This document shows, one piece after another, positions 34,671-45,096 of a stretch of DNA of 64,000 nt. A program made the translations under genes and the position numbers. The notes beneath the pieces are model-generated. The model was not told the DNA's origin. It made no database searches and saw only the letters and a program-made list of their open reading frames with translations. Every line of letters begins with the position of its first letter. Position 1 is the stretch's first letter. Source of the DNA: Euphorbia lathyris (lineage: Eukaryota; Streptophyta; Magnoliopsida; Malpighiales; Euphorbiaceae); the NCBI RefSeq assembly GCF_963576675.1, contig NC_088917.1, forward strand, positions 17,016,001 through 17,080,000, read 5' to 3'.

Positions 34671-34836
34671 TTCCGTGCCTCCACCTTTGGGCCCAACTGA
34701 AACAAAAATTGCTCCATGTATCCTTATCTAGGCCAAAATTGCTCCAATTTGGTAATGTTAATGACAAAATTTTATTATTTCTTATGTTGGAGGAAAGAAC
34801 ATATATCACAGAAGAACAAGATGCAAATGACCCAAA

Positions 34837-35025
34837 TCAGATGATATAAATTGCAAATGCCTATGCCTTGTTCTAAAATAAGGATTTGTTTTTCTCTCCT
34901 TAATGAAATTCTAAAGTAAATATATTGATGCCTTCTTACCTGCAATGACATTTAAGCCGGCTAAATGTCTTTGAGAGATCATTCACAGGTAGAACATTAT
35001 ACCCCGAGTGCACATGGAAGAACTG
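34837..35025 (+). repeat. Direct repeat after the PPR fragment
   Basis: Partner of 33471-33660. Confidence 0.88.
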
Positions 35026-36217
35026 GGTGGTAGTCAACTTGTATAACTGCCCTCGACCAGTACGAACCTGTAGTCTCTTAAGCTAGGTGCGAGAACACTA
35101 AAGGGAGAGTGATCAACGTCTCTCAATCAAACGAGGTAACAAGTACAGCAAAAGAATAAGATTAATCAAATGGCCCTTATTCACTTAACTGAGTTCCTTG
35201 TAAGAGTTTGTAGGTTTGGTATTTGTCTGTGCCAATGGTATTAGGCTTTTTCCAGCTTTCTTGATTTATCTGAAAAGCTAAATAATGTCATGTTGGTAAA
35301 TAATGTCATTTGTTCTACTTGCTTTATTTATGTGTTGCAGCTTGTTCCTTTGTGTTAAGTGTATCCAAGGTTTCTCACCTTTATTTAGCCGAGGATGGAG
35401 TTTTTGTTGGTAAATAATGTCGTTTGTTCTTGCTTTATTTATATGTGTTGCAGCTTGCTCCTTTGCGTTAAGTGTATCCAAGGTTTCTCTCGTATTGCAC
35501 ACCAAGCTTGCAAGTCAATTTTAGGTTTACTACTAGCGTGTGAAAACTAATTGACAATCAGCCATATAAGCAATAAGCATATCTGGTTCTCACTGACTGT
35601 TCAAGTTTATCCTTCTCTAGAGCTTGGAAGGTATAGTCCTTTTTGTTATTTTTCTAGTATCCAAACATGTAGTTTTACATATATTTCCTGCTTTGTATGC
35701 TGTATTTTTTATCCTTTTTGCAAAAACTATTGTTTATTTATTTATTATGGTAGGCTATTGCTTCTTTTGCATTTCTGGGAAGATGATATTCGATAATCAC
35801 TGAACTCTTTTTATCAATTAGGATTTTGGTTTTAGCCTTAGGCACTATGTTAAGGCTTGATTGTTTATTACACATGCTTTGTCATTTATGTTTTAGCCTC
35901 CTCTTTTGTTATTAAAGGCAGCCCTGAGGCATTCATAGGTGAAATTGGTTTCTTGATTGGTTTTACTAATGGACTTTTTTGAAACCTTGGCTTGCAAGCT
36001 AATTAATTCATAGCCTCCTATCTTAAAACTGTTAATTGGACGAACTACCCTAAAGAGAATGCATAAATTTCCAATTTACTATTGAAGTTTATGTTTTTTG
36101 AGTTTCATTTACTCTATTCTAGGAAATGGTGTGGAACACTATTTTGTTTTTCTTTTTGGCTCTGAATTTGTAGCTCCCCCTGATCTTACCTATTATTGTT
36201 GTTCTATTATGCTTTAG
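35026..36217 (+). other. Spacer with a tandem duplication, no gene identified
   Basis: 35294-35385 and 35410-35500 are two tandem copies (TAAATAATGTC.TTTGTTCT ... GTGTTGCAGCTTG, GTGTATCCAAGGTTTCTC). The rest shows intron-like T-rich sequence before the SAC exon. Confidence 0.6.
35294..35500 (+). repeat. Tandem duplication of about 115 bases
   Basis: Two adjacent copies described by the shared blocks TAAATAATGTC, GTTGCAGCTTG and AAGTGTATCCAAGG. Confidence 0.8.
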
Positions 36218-36530
36218 GATCATACTTAATAGTTATAACCGAACGCGAATGTGTTGGATCGTACTTGGGACATCCTATCTTCAAGGTCACAGCATTGAAG
36301 ATTTTGCCTTGTGACCATTCTGTGAAAGATTCTCCAGCAGGCCAGGTACAGCTGCTGCCTTATTAGTATGCATTCTTTTCTGGTTATGTGAATAGTGAAT
36401 GATTTCGACTGCGATCTTTGCACTGATTATTTGGCAGAAAAAAGGTGGAGACCGAGTTTTCTGGGCTGCTTAATGTTGCGGAGCAGACTTCGGGTCTGTA
36501 TTTCTCATATGACACCAATTTAACACTCAG
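36218..36530 (+). pseudogene. SAC-domain phosphoinositide phosphatase, two exons
   Basis: Exon 36218-36345 encodes GSYLIVITERECVGSYLGHP, then FKVTALKILPC; exon 36438-36530 encodes VETEFSGLLNVAEQTSG and LYFSYDTNLTL. Both match the N-terminal part of SAC phosphatases (plant SAC6-8/RHD4 group, ER-associated, acting on PtdIns4P). Splice borders are AG/GT. One extra A in the six-A run at the start of the second exon puts it out of frame. The catalytic CX5R(T/S) part is not here. Captured fragment in the inner CACTA. Confidence 0.78.
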
Positions 36531-37347
36531 GTGAAAAATTGATCTGCATTGTTCATTTTCATCTATCTACATTTGTTTACGATCTCCATTTTGTTTTAAA
36601 TTGTTGTGGCAAACCTTAAGAACGTTCTTAGATGATCATATACCTATTGCATTCTTTTTCTTTTCTTCTTTGTTCTCAAAAACTAGTAAATAAAGAAAAA
36701 GTATAGTAGAAGGAAAATTTTGTCGTAAGCATGTTTTGGCTAGAAGAAAGACGTTTATTTCTTAATTACTTATAAGAACAAAAATATGGAAACTTATAGC
36801 AGTTTGCTGATTGAAAGATTAGTGAGAATCATACCTTCCTTCAGATTACTTTGACCCGGGTTGATATGTGGTTGCATAAACAGAGGTAACTATCAGGCAT
36901 ATGAGGTAATTATAAGTAATTAATTTATATGAAAGCTTACTTGTAATTTATAAGGTAAATTTGGTCTTTTCTTTTTCATTATAAGTGGCATGAAATTTAA
37001 GTCGCCCAATTTTATTATAATGTTTTTTGGTCTTTTCTTTTTCATTTAAGTTGCTTCTCAGATAGTTGCTTTATTTTGTAAAGCTTTATTATTATTATTT
37101 CCATAGTTCTTTGTTATAGTTGCTTCTGTTAGGTAAAGCTACTAATTGTGAAGTCTTTATGGCAATCCATTATTGCTTTATTTGTAAAGCTTTATTTTCT
37201 TTTTACATCATTGTTATAGTTGCTTCAGATTAATAATGAAGCGAAATGTAAAGTCTATATATGTGGCAATCCATTATTGTTAGTTTCGTTTAACCAACAA
37301 TGCACATTAGGTAAGTCTCTGATATCATTATCTCATATGTTTCTCAG
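36531..37347 (+). other. Noncoding spacer between SAC and BELL pieces
   Basis: AT-rich with several short repeats (GCTTTATT, TTGTTATAGTTGCTTC near 37090-37230). No coding match found. Confidence 0.5.
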
Positions 37348-37408
37348 GTATCCAAGCAATACTGATAAGCATCTATTAGCTCAACAGATTGGTTTATCAA
37401 GAAACCAG
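37348..37408 (+). pseudogene. BELL-class homeodomain exon fragment
   Basis: A 61-nt exon between CTCAG and GTACAT. Read with a leading G it gives 20 codons, YPSNTDKHLLAQQIGLSRNQ. This is the start of the TALE homeodomain of BEL1-like factors, which place a 61-nt exon exactly here before VSNWFINARVR. The neighbouring exons were not found, so only a single exon survives. BELL proteins pair with KNOX factors in the nucleus. Confidence 0.78.
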
Positions 37409-38200
37409 GTACATTTTTCTATCTCTCTTTTTATATATATTTAAAGATCAGTGTCAAAGTTCTCATATTTGGAGATTGATTTATATTTGTATACACTGCA
37501 CTAAAATTCAATTATTAAAAAAGGTTTTCCATAGGCAGCAACATATAGGTTGCGGTCTTCGGCAACTTCACTAGCTGTTATTGCGAAAAACAACACTACT
37601 GTCCCCGACATCGACCTTGACCCCAACAGCAATTGTTCGGTTTTCTTCTTTGAAAAATTCTATGGATGAAATTTTGATTTCCATTTTTCTAAAATTATAA
37701 ATTAGTCTCTGTTTCTTTCTTAATTGTTTTCCTACTTAATTTACTATTTTTCGAGTTAAAGATTGTTTTCCTACTTTACAAAATGTTTTCGACAGGCAGT
37801 AGCATATAGGTTGCTGCCTTCGATAGCTTCACTAGCTGCTATAACGGTTGTAGTCCTCACTTAACAAATTGTTTTCCTAGATTCTGATAGGCAGTATTTT
37901 GGCAGCTTCACTAGCTGTTATCATGGACAACAAGACATTGACATCAATGTCAACATTGACCCTCAACCCGACCCGACCCTCGCCCATGATCCCGACCTTA
38001 ACCCCAACCATGATCATGACCTTGACTTTGATTAAAGTTTTTCTTTTGTTCTTTATTAATTCCATTCCATTGACTTCCATTGTAGTAAATTACACCAACG
38101 ATCAATAAGTGTTTCAAACTTGCTTCGGATTAGCTATCGCAAAGCAGCAGTTGCTGCATTGACAATATTTGTTGATGGAGATTGGTTGAAGTGAAAATAT
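37409..38200 (+). other. Repeat-bearing spacer before transposase remnants
   Basis: Three related blocks containing GGCAGCAACATATAGG / GGCAGTAGCATATAGG / GGCAGTATTTTGGC followed by TTCACTAGCTG.TAT lie at about 37523, 37785 and 37880. 37965-38030 is a CCCGACC/CCATGATCATGACC simple-sequence stretch. No gene found. Confidence 0.55.
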
Positions 38201-38413
38201 TTGTGTCTAATGGGCCATGATGATAATATTTGGTTGGAACTTCCCAAGTATAGTGAAGAGTATGTTAATGGAGTGAAGTCATTTGTTCATAATGCGTTTG
38301 CTAAATATGCTTATGGAGACCAATTGTTTGCATTTCCGTGTCACTCTTATTGTGTTTGTATTTATATACTTGTGTGGTCAGTAATGAAAATTCATATATT
38401 TGCTACTTTATGA
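38201..38413 (+). pseudogene. CACTA transposase-associated domain remnant
   Basis: WLELPKYSEEYVNGVKSFV followed by HNAFAKYA matches the N-terminal transposase-associated domain of plant CACTA TNP2-type transposases (usual form W-x-L-P-R-x-S-x-E-Y-x-x-G-V). The following Cys-rich C-P-C motif is degraded (FPCHSYC). The DDE catalytic region is missing, so the element cannot transpose alone. Confidence 0.72.
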
Positions 38414-38640
38414 AGCATTTAAACAACTGTATCTTTTTTAGACCTTATGGCTTCAAGGACCAAAAACTTCTAAAGTTTATGGTAGAAATTGAATCGATAT
38501 AAGAACTCAGATGCTTCTTTATTTAAATCAGATTTTTTTTGTTTTCTTGTTCCCATGATATTTGTTGGTTTTCTTGTGCCCATGATATGTGTTGGTTATC
38601 TTCTGTTTGTTTTCATGTTTTAATTCTACAGTCAAGGATT

Positions 38641-39000
38641 GAAGAGTTGTCGTCTACCGGGGGGAAAACATTGAACAGATTGATGAAATACTCGGAGGCT
38701 CGTGATGTCATGGTCGTGAATATCTAGTTGGTAGGATAGGCTCCATGAAGAAAACAAAAAGTTATAGGAGAGCCGAATCTTCAACTACTACAAGTAAGAG
38801 CCCCATGTCTGAAGATGCAAAAGAGCAATTCAAAATGGAAATCAGAGAAGAAATCAGAGAGGAAGTGAAGAATGAACTATAAGCTCACCTTGAATTTCTT
38901 GTACAGAAGTTGAGCCTTATGAACCCATCACTCAATCTAAATTTGGATGGTGTTCTTCCTACAGTTCCTTCCAATGAATGCCACGACTCATTTATTTATC
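38641..39000 (+). pseudogene. CACTA TNP1/Transposase_24-like C-terminal remnant
   Basis: Frames read RIEELSSTGGKTLNRLMKYS, then after a short break GRIGSMKKTKSYRRAESSTT and an amphipathic stretch EQFKMEIREEIREEVKNEL before a stop. A basic linker plus Glu/Arg helix is the usual tail of the accessory DNA-binding protein of plant CACTA elements. It is near the right end, as expected for a plus-strand gene of this element. Confidence 0.55.
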
Positions 39001-39089
39001 CTTGTGATGATACTTTAGGATTTGAGATTTTATTATTTAGGTACTCTTAGATATTGATATTTAGGCACTTTTGGATTTTGTTGCTTGAG

Positions 39090-39744
39090 GATATTTATCT
39101 AAACAGGCGTTGCCTTCTAGATTATAAATATCATCGTTGCCTTTTTGTTATAAATATTGTTGCCTACATTTTACAAACATCGTTGCGTTCTATTCTAAAC
39201 ATCGTTGCACTTGTAAACAAAATATCATTGCCTTTGTTCTAAAAATCGTTGCATCTATAAAAGAAAATTGTTGCCATCATGTTACAAAGCGTTGCATTAT
39301 TTAGAGAAATATTGTTGCTAAAAATTCAATCCGTTGCCTTTGCTGTAAAATTGTGTTGCTTTTGCTAACAAAAAACCCGTTGATTTAAAAAATAATTGTT
39401 GCATTAGACAACTAAACTGTTGCCTTAAGTTTGAAATAGTGTTGCCCTTTATAACTAAAGGCAACGACTAATAAATGTAAACGCGTTGCTTTAGGATTCT
39501 TGTTTCGTTGCCTTATAGTTGTATCCTTCAACTGTTGCACTTGCTAAAAAAAAGCAACGACGTCTTAATTGTTGCATTAGAGAATATTTCGTTACCTTTG
39601 AGAGAAAAAGCAACCGTGAATTAACCAACGAAAATAAATTGATCAAAATCGTTGCCTTAGCCCATTTTTAGCCATAATGCAACCATTTTTTGTGCCTAAC
39701 GTAACGAATCATCATCGTTGCAATAGGCATTCTATGGTGTAGTG
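39090..39744. repeat. Right subterminal repeats and terminus of inner CACTA
   Basis: More than twenty GTTGC/GCAAC motifs (CGTTGCCTT, TCGTTGCA and similar) in both orientations, ending in the terminal repeat 39717-39744, which reads CACTACACCATAGAATGCCT on the minus strand. Confidence 0.88.
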
Positions 39745-41944
39745 GGATAAGGTACCAAAATAGGCCTAAGGTTTTTGGGGAAGTATCCATTTAGGCTCAA
39801 CGTTCAAAATAGTACCAATTTAGACTTAACGTTTACAACATAATATAAGTTGCAGATGATGGGATATTAGTTATTCCCACAGTTGCAGATCCTCCCTTGA
39901 AGCTTAATACAAAGAAAGGGTATTCTGCAGAGTCTCAAGAAAGGGTGTGCCAAAGAAAAATTTATGTTAATTAACATCAAACTAACACATATCAACATCA
40001 TCATCTTCATGATTTGTATCTTAGATGCTATCAATTTGTTGCTGCACTGCAGATGAACCATGGCATCTTGTAGAGCTCCTATTTGATCTAAGGGAGCCAG
40101 CATATATTATATATGTATGTATAGCTATCAAAATGAAGATGAGTATGAATACTAGTGTTGCATCAAATAAACCAGCATTTAATTAAATTTAATAAACAAA
40201 AGCTTCATATTTTGTTAATTATGACAGTGTAGAATTCACTTTCCTAGCTAGGGCTGTTGATTTTAATGAAGAAATAATGAAATTAATCTAAAAGTTTAAG
40301 CTGATATTCAAGATATAGGATTTCAACCTTCAAGATCTCTATAGCATGTAAAGAGTATTTATATTACTTGTGAGACCACAACCGACAGTTAAATAGTGTG
40401 AGATGAAACCCAGAGTTCCCCAAACAATTCAGTGGATAATAAAAAGAATCCCCAATGAAGTGATCAGGAGAACTCAAGGTCACAGCTGACATTTTCTCTT
40501 TTATGTGCACTTTCTTTTGTTTGTTAAAGATATCTCCTCCTATTTATACACATTGTTGAAAAATATGAACTCCCATTTCAGTTAATTTTAAGTGCTGTAA
40601 CAATCAATTTCCCAGTGAATATGCATAGCATTTGTATTATACATTGGAAAAGAGGGGACCAGAGAGAAAGAAGGATTGAACTTGGTTAGTATTTTAGATA
40701 ATAGGAAGAGAGAATAATCAGGTATTCAAGTGGTCACAACCTCTTCTAAAACTATCCCTTTCTGTATTGTTTTTCGCTAAATCTGCAATCTGCACTTCCA
40801 TTTCGTTAAGAAAAGATGGAAAAAGATTATGTGCAAAGAGAATAGGCACCCAAACAATTATTCCCTATATATATCTCCAATTAATCTTTTCATTGTTTCT
40901 GTCCAGATTCACTTCCACCACTTTCAGAAGTCAACTAATTATTTCAATATATAATGTTGCAACAAAAGCCATAGGCTAACAAGACAAAAAAACCTAAAAG
41001 AGTGAATACTTCAGCACCTTGAAAGAAGCGACTGTTCTTAAATTCTAAATTACAAATACCAGAATTCTATAAAATGATGAGAGACATAATATCCTAAAAA
41101 TAAAATTTCATGGTAATGAATTCTGAAAAAGATAAAATTGAACATGCTCACCTAGTCCAGAATCATATTTTACCATGCATTAAACAAATCAAGCATCAAG
41201 TGTTTTCCATTACTTCATTAGGACATGCACCAAACAAAATGAAAGAGTAGTTCCAGTGAAGTCAGATCTAATTAAAATGATGGAGCAATAGATGTTTTAT
41301 GTTTATATTAACCAATTAGATAACTCATAATAATTAAGATATTTAGTACATGCTAGTTTGAGTATTCTAGACCCTATGTCAGCAATGCTTAATCGCAGAC
41401 TCTGGACATCCATCTTTACAAATAATTGAAACATTAAAATTGACTACAAAAGAACATTAAAATTGAAGCATTAGTTGAATAATCAAACACAATTAATTAA
41501 ACATTAGTTGACTATTTTCAACTTGTGTTTTTCAACTAATAAATATTCATTACTTGTGTAAAGCTTAAGCAGAACTAATAAAATTGAAATTTTCAAAACC
41601 AACCTTACAGTACTAAAGCTTAAGCAGAACTTAAAAATATAACTAAATAGTCAGCATTGACATTAAACCATACAACTGCAGACCAACGATATTACTTGTT
41701 CATTAGAAAGAATTGTTTTCAGTTCCTTCTTTCATCCATGCTACAAAACATGATAAATTAATTGAAATGAAAGAGAGAAGAAAAACAACATCATCTTTAA
41801 ATTTAACTTGTTGCAGAAACAGACCCAGGAAGAATAATGTGTTGTTAAATTAATTTCACAGAAAGAGAAGCAAATTACCGAAACATAAATCTACAGCAAT
41901 ATCATTTCATATACCCAACAACTGAGTGAGTGAGAGCGAAAGAG
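39745..41944. other. Outer CACTA internal sequence, no clear gene
   Basis: 39750-39840 has a TAGGCCTAAGGTTTTT / TAGGCTCAACG / TAGACTTAACG series resembling the end of a small Mutator-like element. Otherwise AT-rich intron-like DNA. An ORF at 39867-40103 (minus) has no recognised domain. Confidence 0.5.
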
Positions 41945-42075
41945 ACATACCAGCGACAGATGAACAGCAGCGCCGGCGCCGGCACCGGGTATGAGTGAGA
42001 GGGACATGGAGGCGCAGAGATGGAGGCGCAGAGATGGAGGCGCAGAGAGCAGGGGATGAAAAAGATGCGATAAAT
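41945..42075 (-). other. Candidate first exon/5' leader of outer CACTA gene
   Basis: On the minus strand a TATA-like GATAAATAGGG context (42066-42076 on the plus strand) is followed by a GC-rich leader with CATCCATAG, three copies of a 14-base unit (plus strand ATGGAGGCGCAGAG, 42006-42047) and a donor-like GTATGTCTC near 41950. It fits the start of the gene whose later exons lie at 28369-29150, now separated by the inner CACTA. Confidence 0.45.
42006..42047. repeat. 14-base tandem repeat, three copies
   Basis: ATGGAGGCGCAGAG x3, perfect. Confidence 0.9.
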
Positions 42076-42221
42076 AGGGTTTTTTTTTCTATGGATGGAG
42101 GCGTGATCTGTAGAAGAGAAATAAGAAAATAAATACTTTATATTTATACTCTATCTAAGAAATGTCATTGTTAACCCTAGAGTAGAATATATAATTTTTA
42201 ATTTATTTTAATTGTTTCCTG

Positions 42222-42384
42222 TCGGTTAACCGAAACCGATGGTTAGTAAATTACCGAAACCGAAAATCGAAAATTTTAAAATTAAAAACCATACACTGGT
42301 CCATCGGCGGTTAACCTTCTTTTCGGTTTGGTTACGGTTCGGTTTTATGGTTTTTTGGTTTTACGGTTTTTAATGTGCACCCCT
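42222..42384. repeat. CGGTTAACCG-rich transposon-like patch
   Basis: TCGGTTAACCGA palindrome, several CCGAAACCGA/CGGTTTGGTT blocks and a terminal TGCACCCCTA. This pattern is common at the ends of hAT-type elements and derived MITEs; no partner end or 8-bp duplication was found. Confidence 0.5.
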
Positions 42385-42954
42385 ACTATTTTAAAAGACC
42401 CAATTCTAAACAAGTATTCATTCAATTAGACAAATAATATTAATCTATAAATAAATTTCAAAAGGAAAAGTAAGATTAGAACAACAAAGATGTTGAATTT
42501 AACAATAATATTCAATTATAGATTTCTATTTCTACATATGCAAGCGGGCTGAAAAAGGAGACAGTACTAACCTTCTTCCTACCACAACGATCCACCAGCA
42601 AAAATTATAGAGAACACAGACGTAAAAATTAACTGAACCGGAACATCGGCTATTTAGTTGACTTAATTGACGAGGGAATGCGGCAATTGGTGAGGGCAGG
42701 GAATGAATATCCAGATCGTAATAGGTAGATTGTGGGAGTGAAAAGGGTTTGTTGGAAAGACTCTACTGAGATGTGAGTGAACGTGACCTAGAGGAAAAAC
42801 AATCTTTTTTTTATCTTTTAGATGGAATATATTTTTATTAATTTAATTTCTTTTAATTTTCCTTAATAAGGCGGCAAAAATAAAAAAAATGGAACAAAAA
42901 AAATGGAGGAAAATAATATTAAAGCGGGTACATAAAAAAAGTGAAAATTTTACT

Positions 42955-43252
42955 ACATAATAAATTATTGTTTGCCACCAAATGAATTACTCGTGGCATT
43001 AGTAAGTTTATGCCACGCTTAAACTTTTCCCGTGGCATAAACAAGTTCAGCCACACAAAAACAAAATACCGTGGCAAGATTCGTGGCATAAGTATATGTT
43101 TGCCACGTAATAAACTTAACCATGGCATAAATACATCAAGTGATCAAAATTTTATTGTGGAATCCATTTTTTCCGTGGCTATCTAAAAATATGCCACGAA
43201 CTTTATATTCTCGTGGCATGATTCGTGGCACAAGTGCCCATTTGTTGTAGTG
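42955..43252. repeat. Right subterminal repeats and terminus of outer CACTA
   Basis: About thirteen GTGGCA/GCCAC motifs, ending in TTTGTTGTAGTG, the inverted CACTA terminus. Confidence 0.85.
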
Positions 43253-43573
43253 TGAATTTTGTCAAGGTAGATGCTTATATTAGTTGAATTGTATTATGGT
43301 TTAGTACTTAACATGCCAAAGAGGAAAGTTATTAAACAGTATTTGAATTTTCTTTTTATCTATGCTGGCAGAAACTTAATCTTGAATATTTAATTATTTT
43401 ATGTAAACTCCAAACCTGAAATGGGTTGGGAGATTGTTTAAATTGGGAAATTGGGATCGCGAGGTGCAATATTCTTATTTTTATTTTCCTGATTCTTCTG
43501 CTTATAAGGTGTATAACTTGAGAAATTGCTTAAATTTGGAAATAGGTTAGTTTGAAAGTTTCTGTTTATTTAA
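43253..43573. other. Unassigned AT-rich sequence
   Basis: No gene or element recognised. This is the host side of the outer CACTA's right end and the left flank of the solo LTR. Confidence 0.5.
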
Positions 43574-43578
43574 CCTAG

Positions 43579-45091
43579 TGTTAAGTCCAAAATATACCTA
43601 AAATATCACCAATATTTACATCAGGTTTGCTACGAATTTGTGCTGTTTATATCTATTTAGAGTATTTTTACGTCCGAATATGTTTATTTCATGTAAGGTA
43701 CCTAAATATTTGGTAAAATCCAAATAGGAACGAAAAGAGGTCAAAACGAAGGAAAAACCCTACGAAAAGAGTCAAAGACGAAGAAAATCAAACGCACCGA
43801 AACGAAGACGGAAAACGAAGTCGATGACGGGAATAATCACTTGTGTCGCGACCGAGATTCCCTAATCTCGGTCGTGACACGCTAAAGTCCAGCACTTCTC
43901 CTCTTGCGTTCGAAAGGCTGAAAATTGATCCCTCAATCTCGGCTGAGATTCCATGATCTCTGTAACATCAGCAGATTTTCCAGCACTATCTTCACATGTT
44001 CAAATTCAAAGAAACGCGTCCGTTCGGGTGGATAGAAACATCTCTTCACAACGGACAAGACGTCTGAACACGACTCTTCAACATCTATAAATAAAGGGTT
44101 GATTTTAGAGTTTAGAGAGGGTTAGATTATTAAGATTAGTACAGAATTTATTTCAGAAATTCTGAGTCAGAAAAGATTCAGAGAGTTAGAAGTTCGATTT
44201 TGTAAAAACGATATGATGTACACACATTGTTTATTCATTAATTACAAACACAGTATCAGTTAGATTTAGATTAAGATCTGTTCGAAGATTAATTTACATT
44301 TTGGTAGTAGAAGAACCATCTCTATTCCGAAGATTCAGTGAGAAGATTGAGTAGCGGATTCGACCCCGGAGCTTGACAAACTCTAACGAGGTTTGAGGAA
44401 GGATTGACAACCCGGACTCACTAAGTTCTCTTGAATGCTCCCATGCTTTTTATTCTCTGTAAACTTGTATCAAATTCACACTTCATCTAATAAAGTTCAT
44501 TCAATTCAATATAATTTTATGTAGCACTTTGGTAAAGGATCCGAAGTGAGTTCTGGTATTTTCATTAAAACGTAGTTAAATTCAATATCTTTACAAGGAA
44601 ACTTTGTTGAACACTTAGGCAAATTCATTCTTAAGGACGATATGATCGTTAAGTCGGCTTATCGGAAATAAGTATTAATTTGGTTAAGGTAGCAATCTTG
44701 CCTGACCGTAGGAGGATTGTCTGCGGTTCAAAGCCTTTTAATTGAAGGAGTTTACGTTATTACACATTTATAATTTATACAAAGTTTAAAGTTGTTTTCT
44801 TTGCTTAATGCAGACGAATATAATTAATCTCTTATTTTAAACACTAAACGTTTCTGTTTTGTAATTCATATTCAAAACAGAATTGATTTCTAACATTCTT
44901 CATATGTTCTAACCTAATTCTTATTTAATCAATCTTAAAACCAATTTCAAATAACGATTATCTATTTTATAAACCTTAAGTCATATTTAAACTACATTTA
45001 AATAAGTTTTTGTGAAAAAAAACGTTTCTGTGGGATCGATATCTTTTTATTACTACAAGGGAAACCGTGCACTTGCGGAAATCGCTCAACA
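43579..45091 (+). mobile_element. Athila-type solo LTR
   Basis: 1,513 bases from TGTTAAGTCC to CGCTCAACA with the 5-bp duplication cctag on both sides (43574-43578, 45092-45096). Its 3' third matches the Athila LTR at 8611-9178. A TATA box (tataaata, 44096-44103) is present. A perfect 10-bp hairpin with a 4-base loop lies at 43850-43873 (GACCGAGATT / AATCTCGGTC). No internal region remains, as expected from LTR-LTR recombination. Confidence 0.92.
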
Positions 45092-45096
45092 CCTAG

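Larger units (their letters stand above)
29213..39744 (+). mobile_element. Inner CACTA transposon carrying captured host gene pieces
   Basis: 10,532 bases. The termini are a 28-bp inverted repeat starting CACTACACCATAGA and continuing TGCCTAT, with two mismatches, flanked by GGA on both sides. Subterminal regions are rich in GTTGC/GCAAC. Inside, in order on the plus strand: a Mutator-like MITE, a CBL gene, a PPR fragment, SAC phosphatase exons, a BELL homeodomain exon, then transposase-associated and TNP-like remnants of the element itself. It sits in the outer CACTA's gene. Confidence 0.88.
27565..43252 (-). mobile_element. Outer CACTA (En/Spm) transposon, interrupted by a younger CACTA
   Basis: The right end on the minus strand reads CACTACAACAAATGGGCACT and is followed inward by many GCCACG/CGTGGC motifs. 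The left end shows the same subterminal motifs from 27581 (CACTTGTGCCACGG), but the first 16 bases match only 8 of 16, so the left tip is eroded; the 3-bp flanks (ttt/tga) do not match. Minus-strand gene pieces lie on both sides of the inner element. The left boundary is an estimate. Confidence 0.65.

Noticed and set aside
37955..38030. CCCGACC/CATGATC repeats considered as a coding Asp-Pro repeat
   Set aside because: Short simple-sequence tract with no supported exon around it.
40251..42384. Possible hAT element from TAGGGCTGTTGATTTTAATG to TGCACCCCTA
   Set aside because: The ends are only loosely alike and no 8-bp duplication is found.
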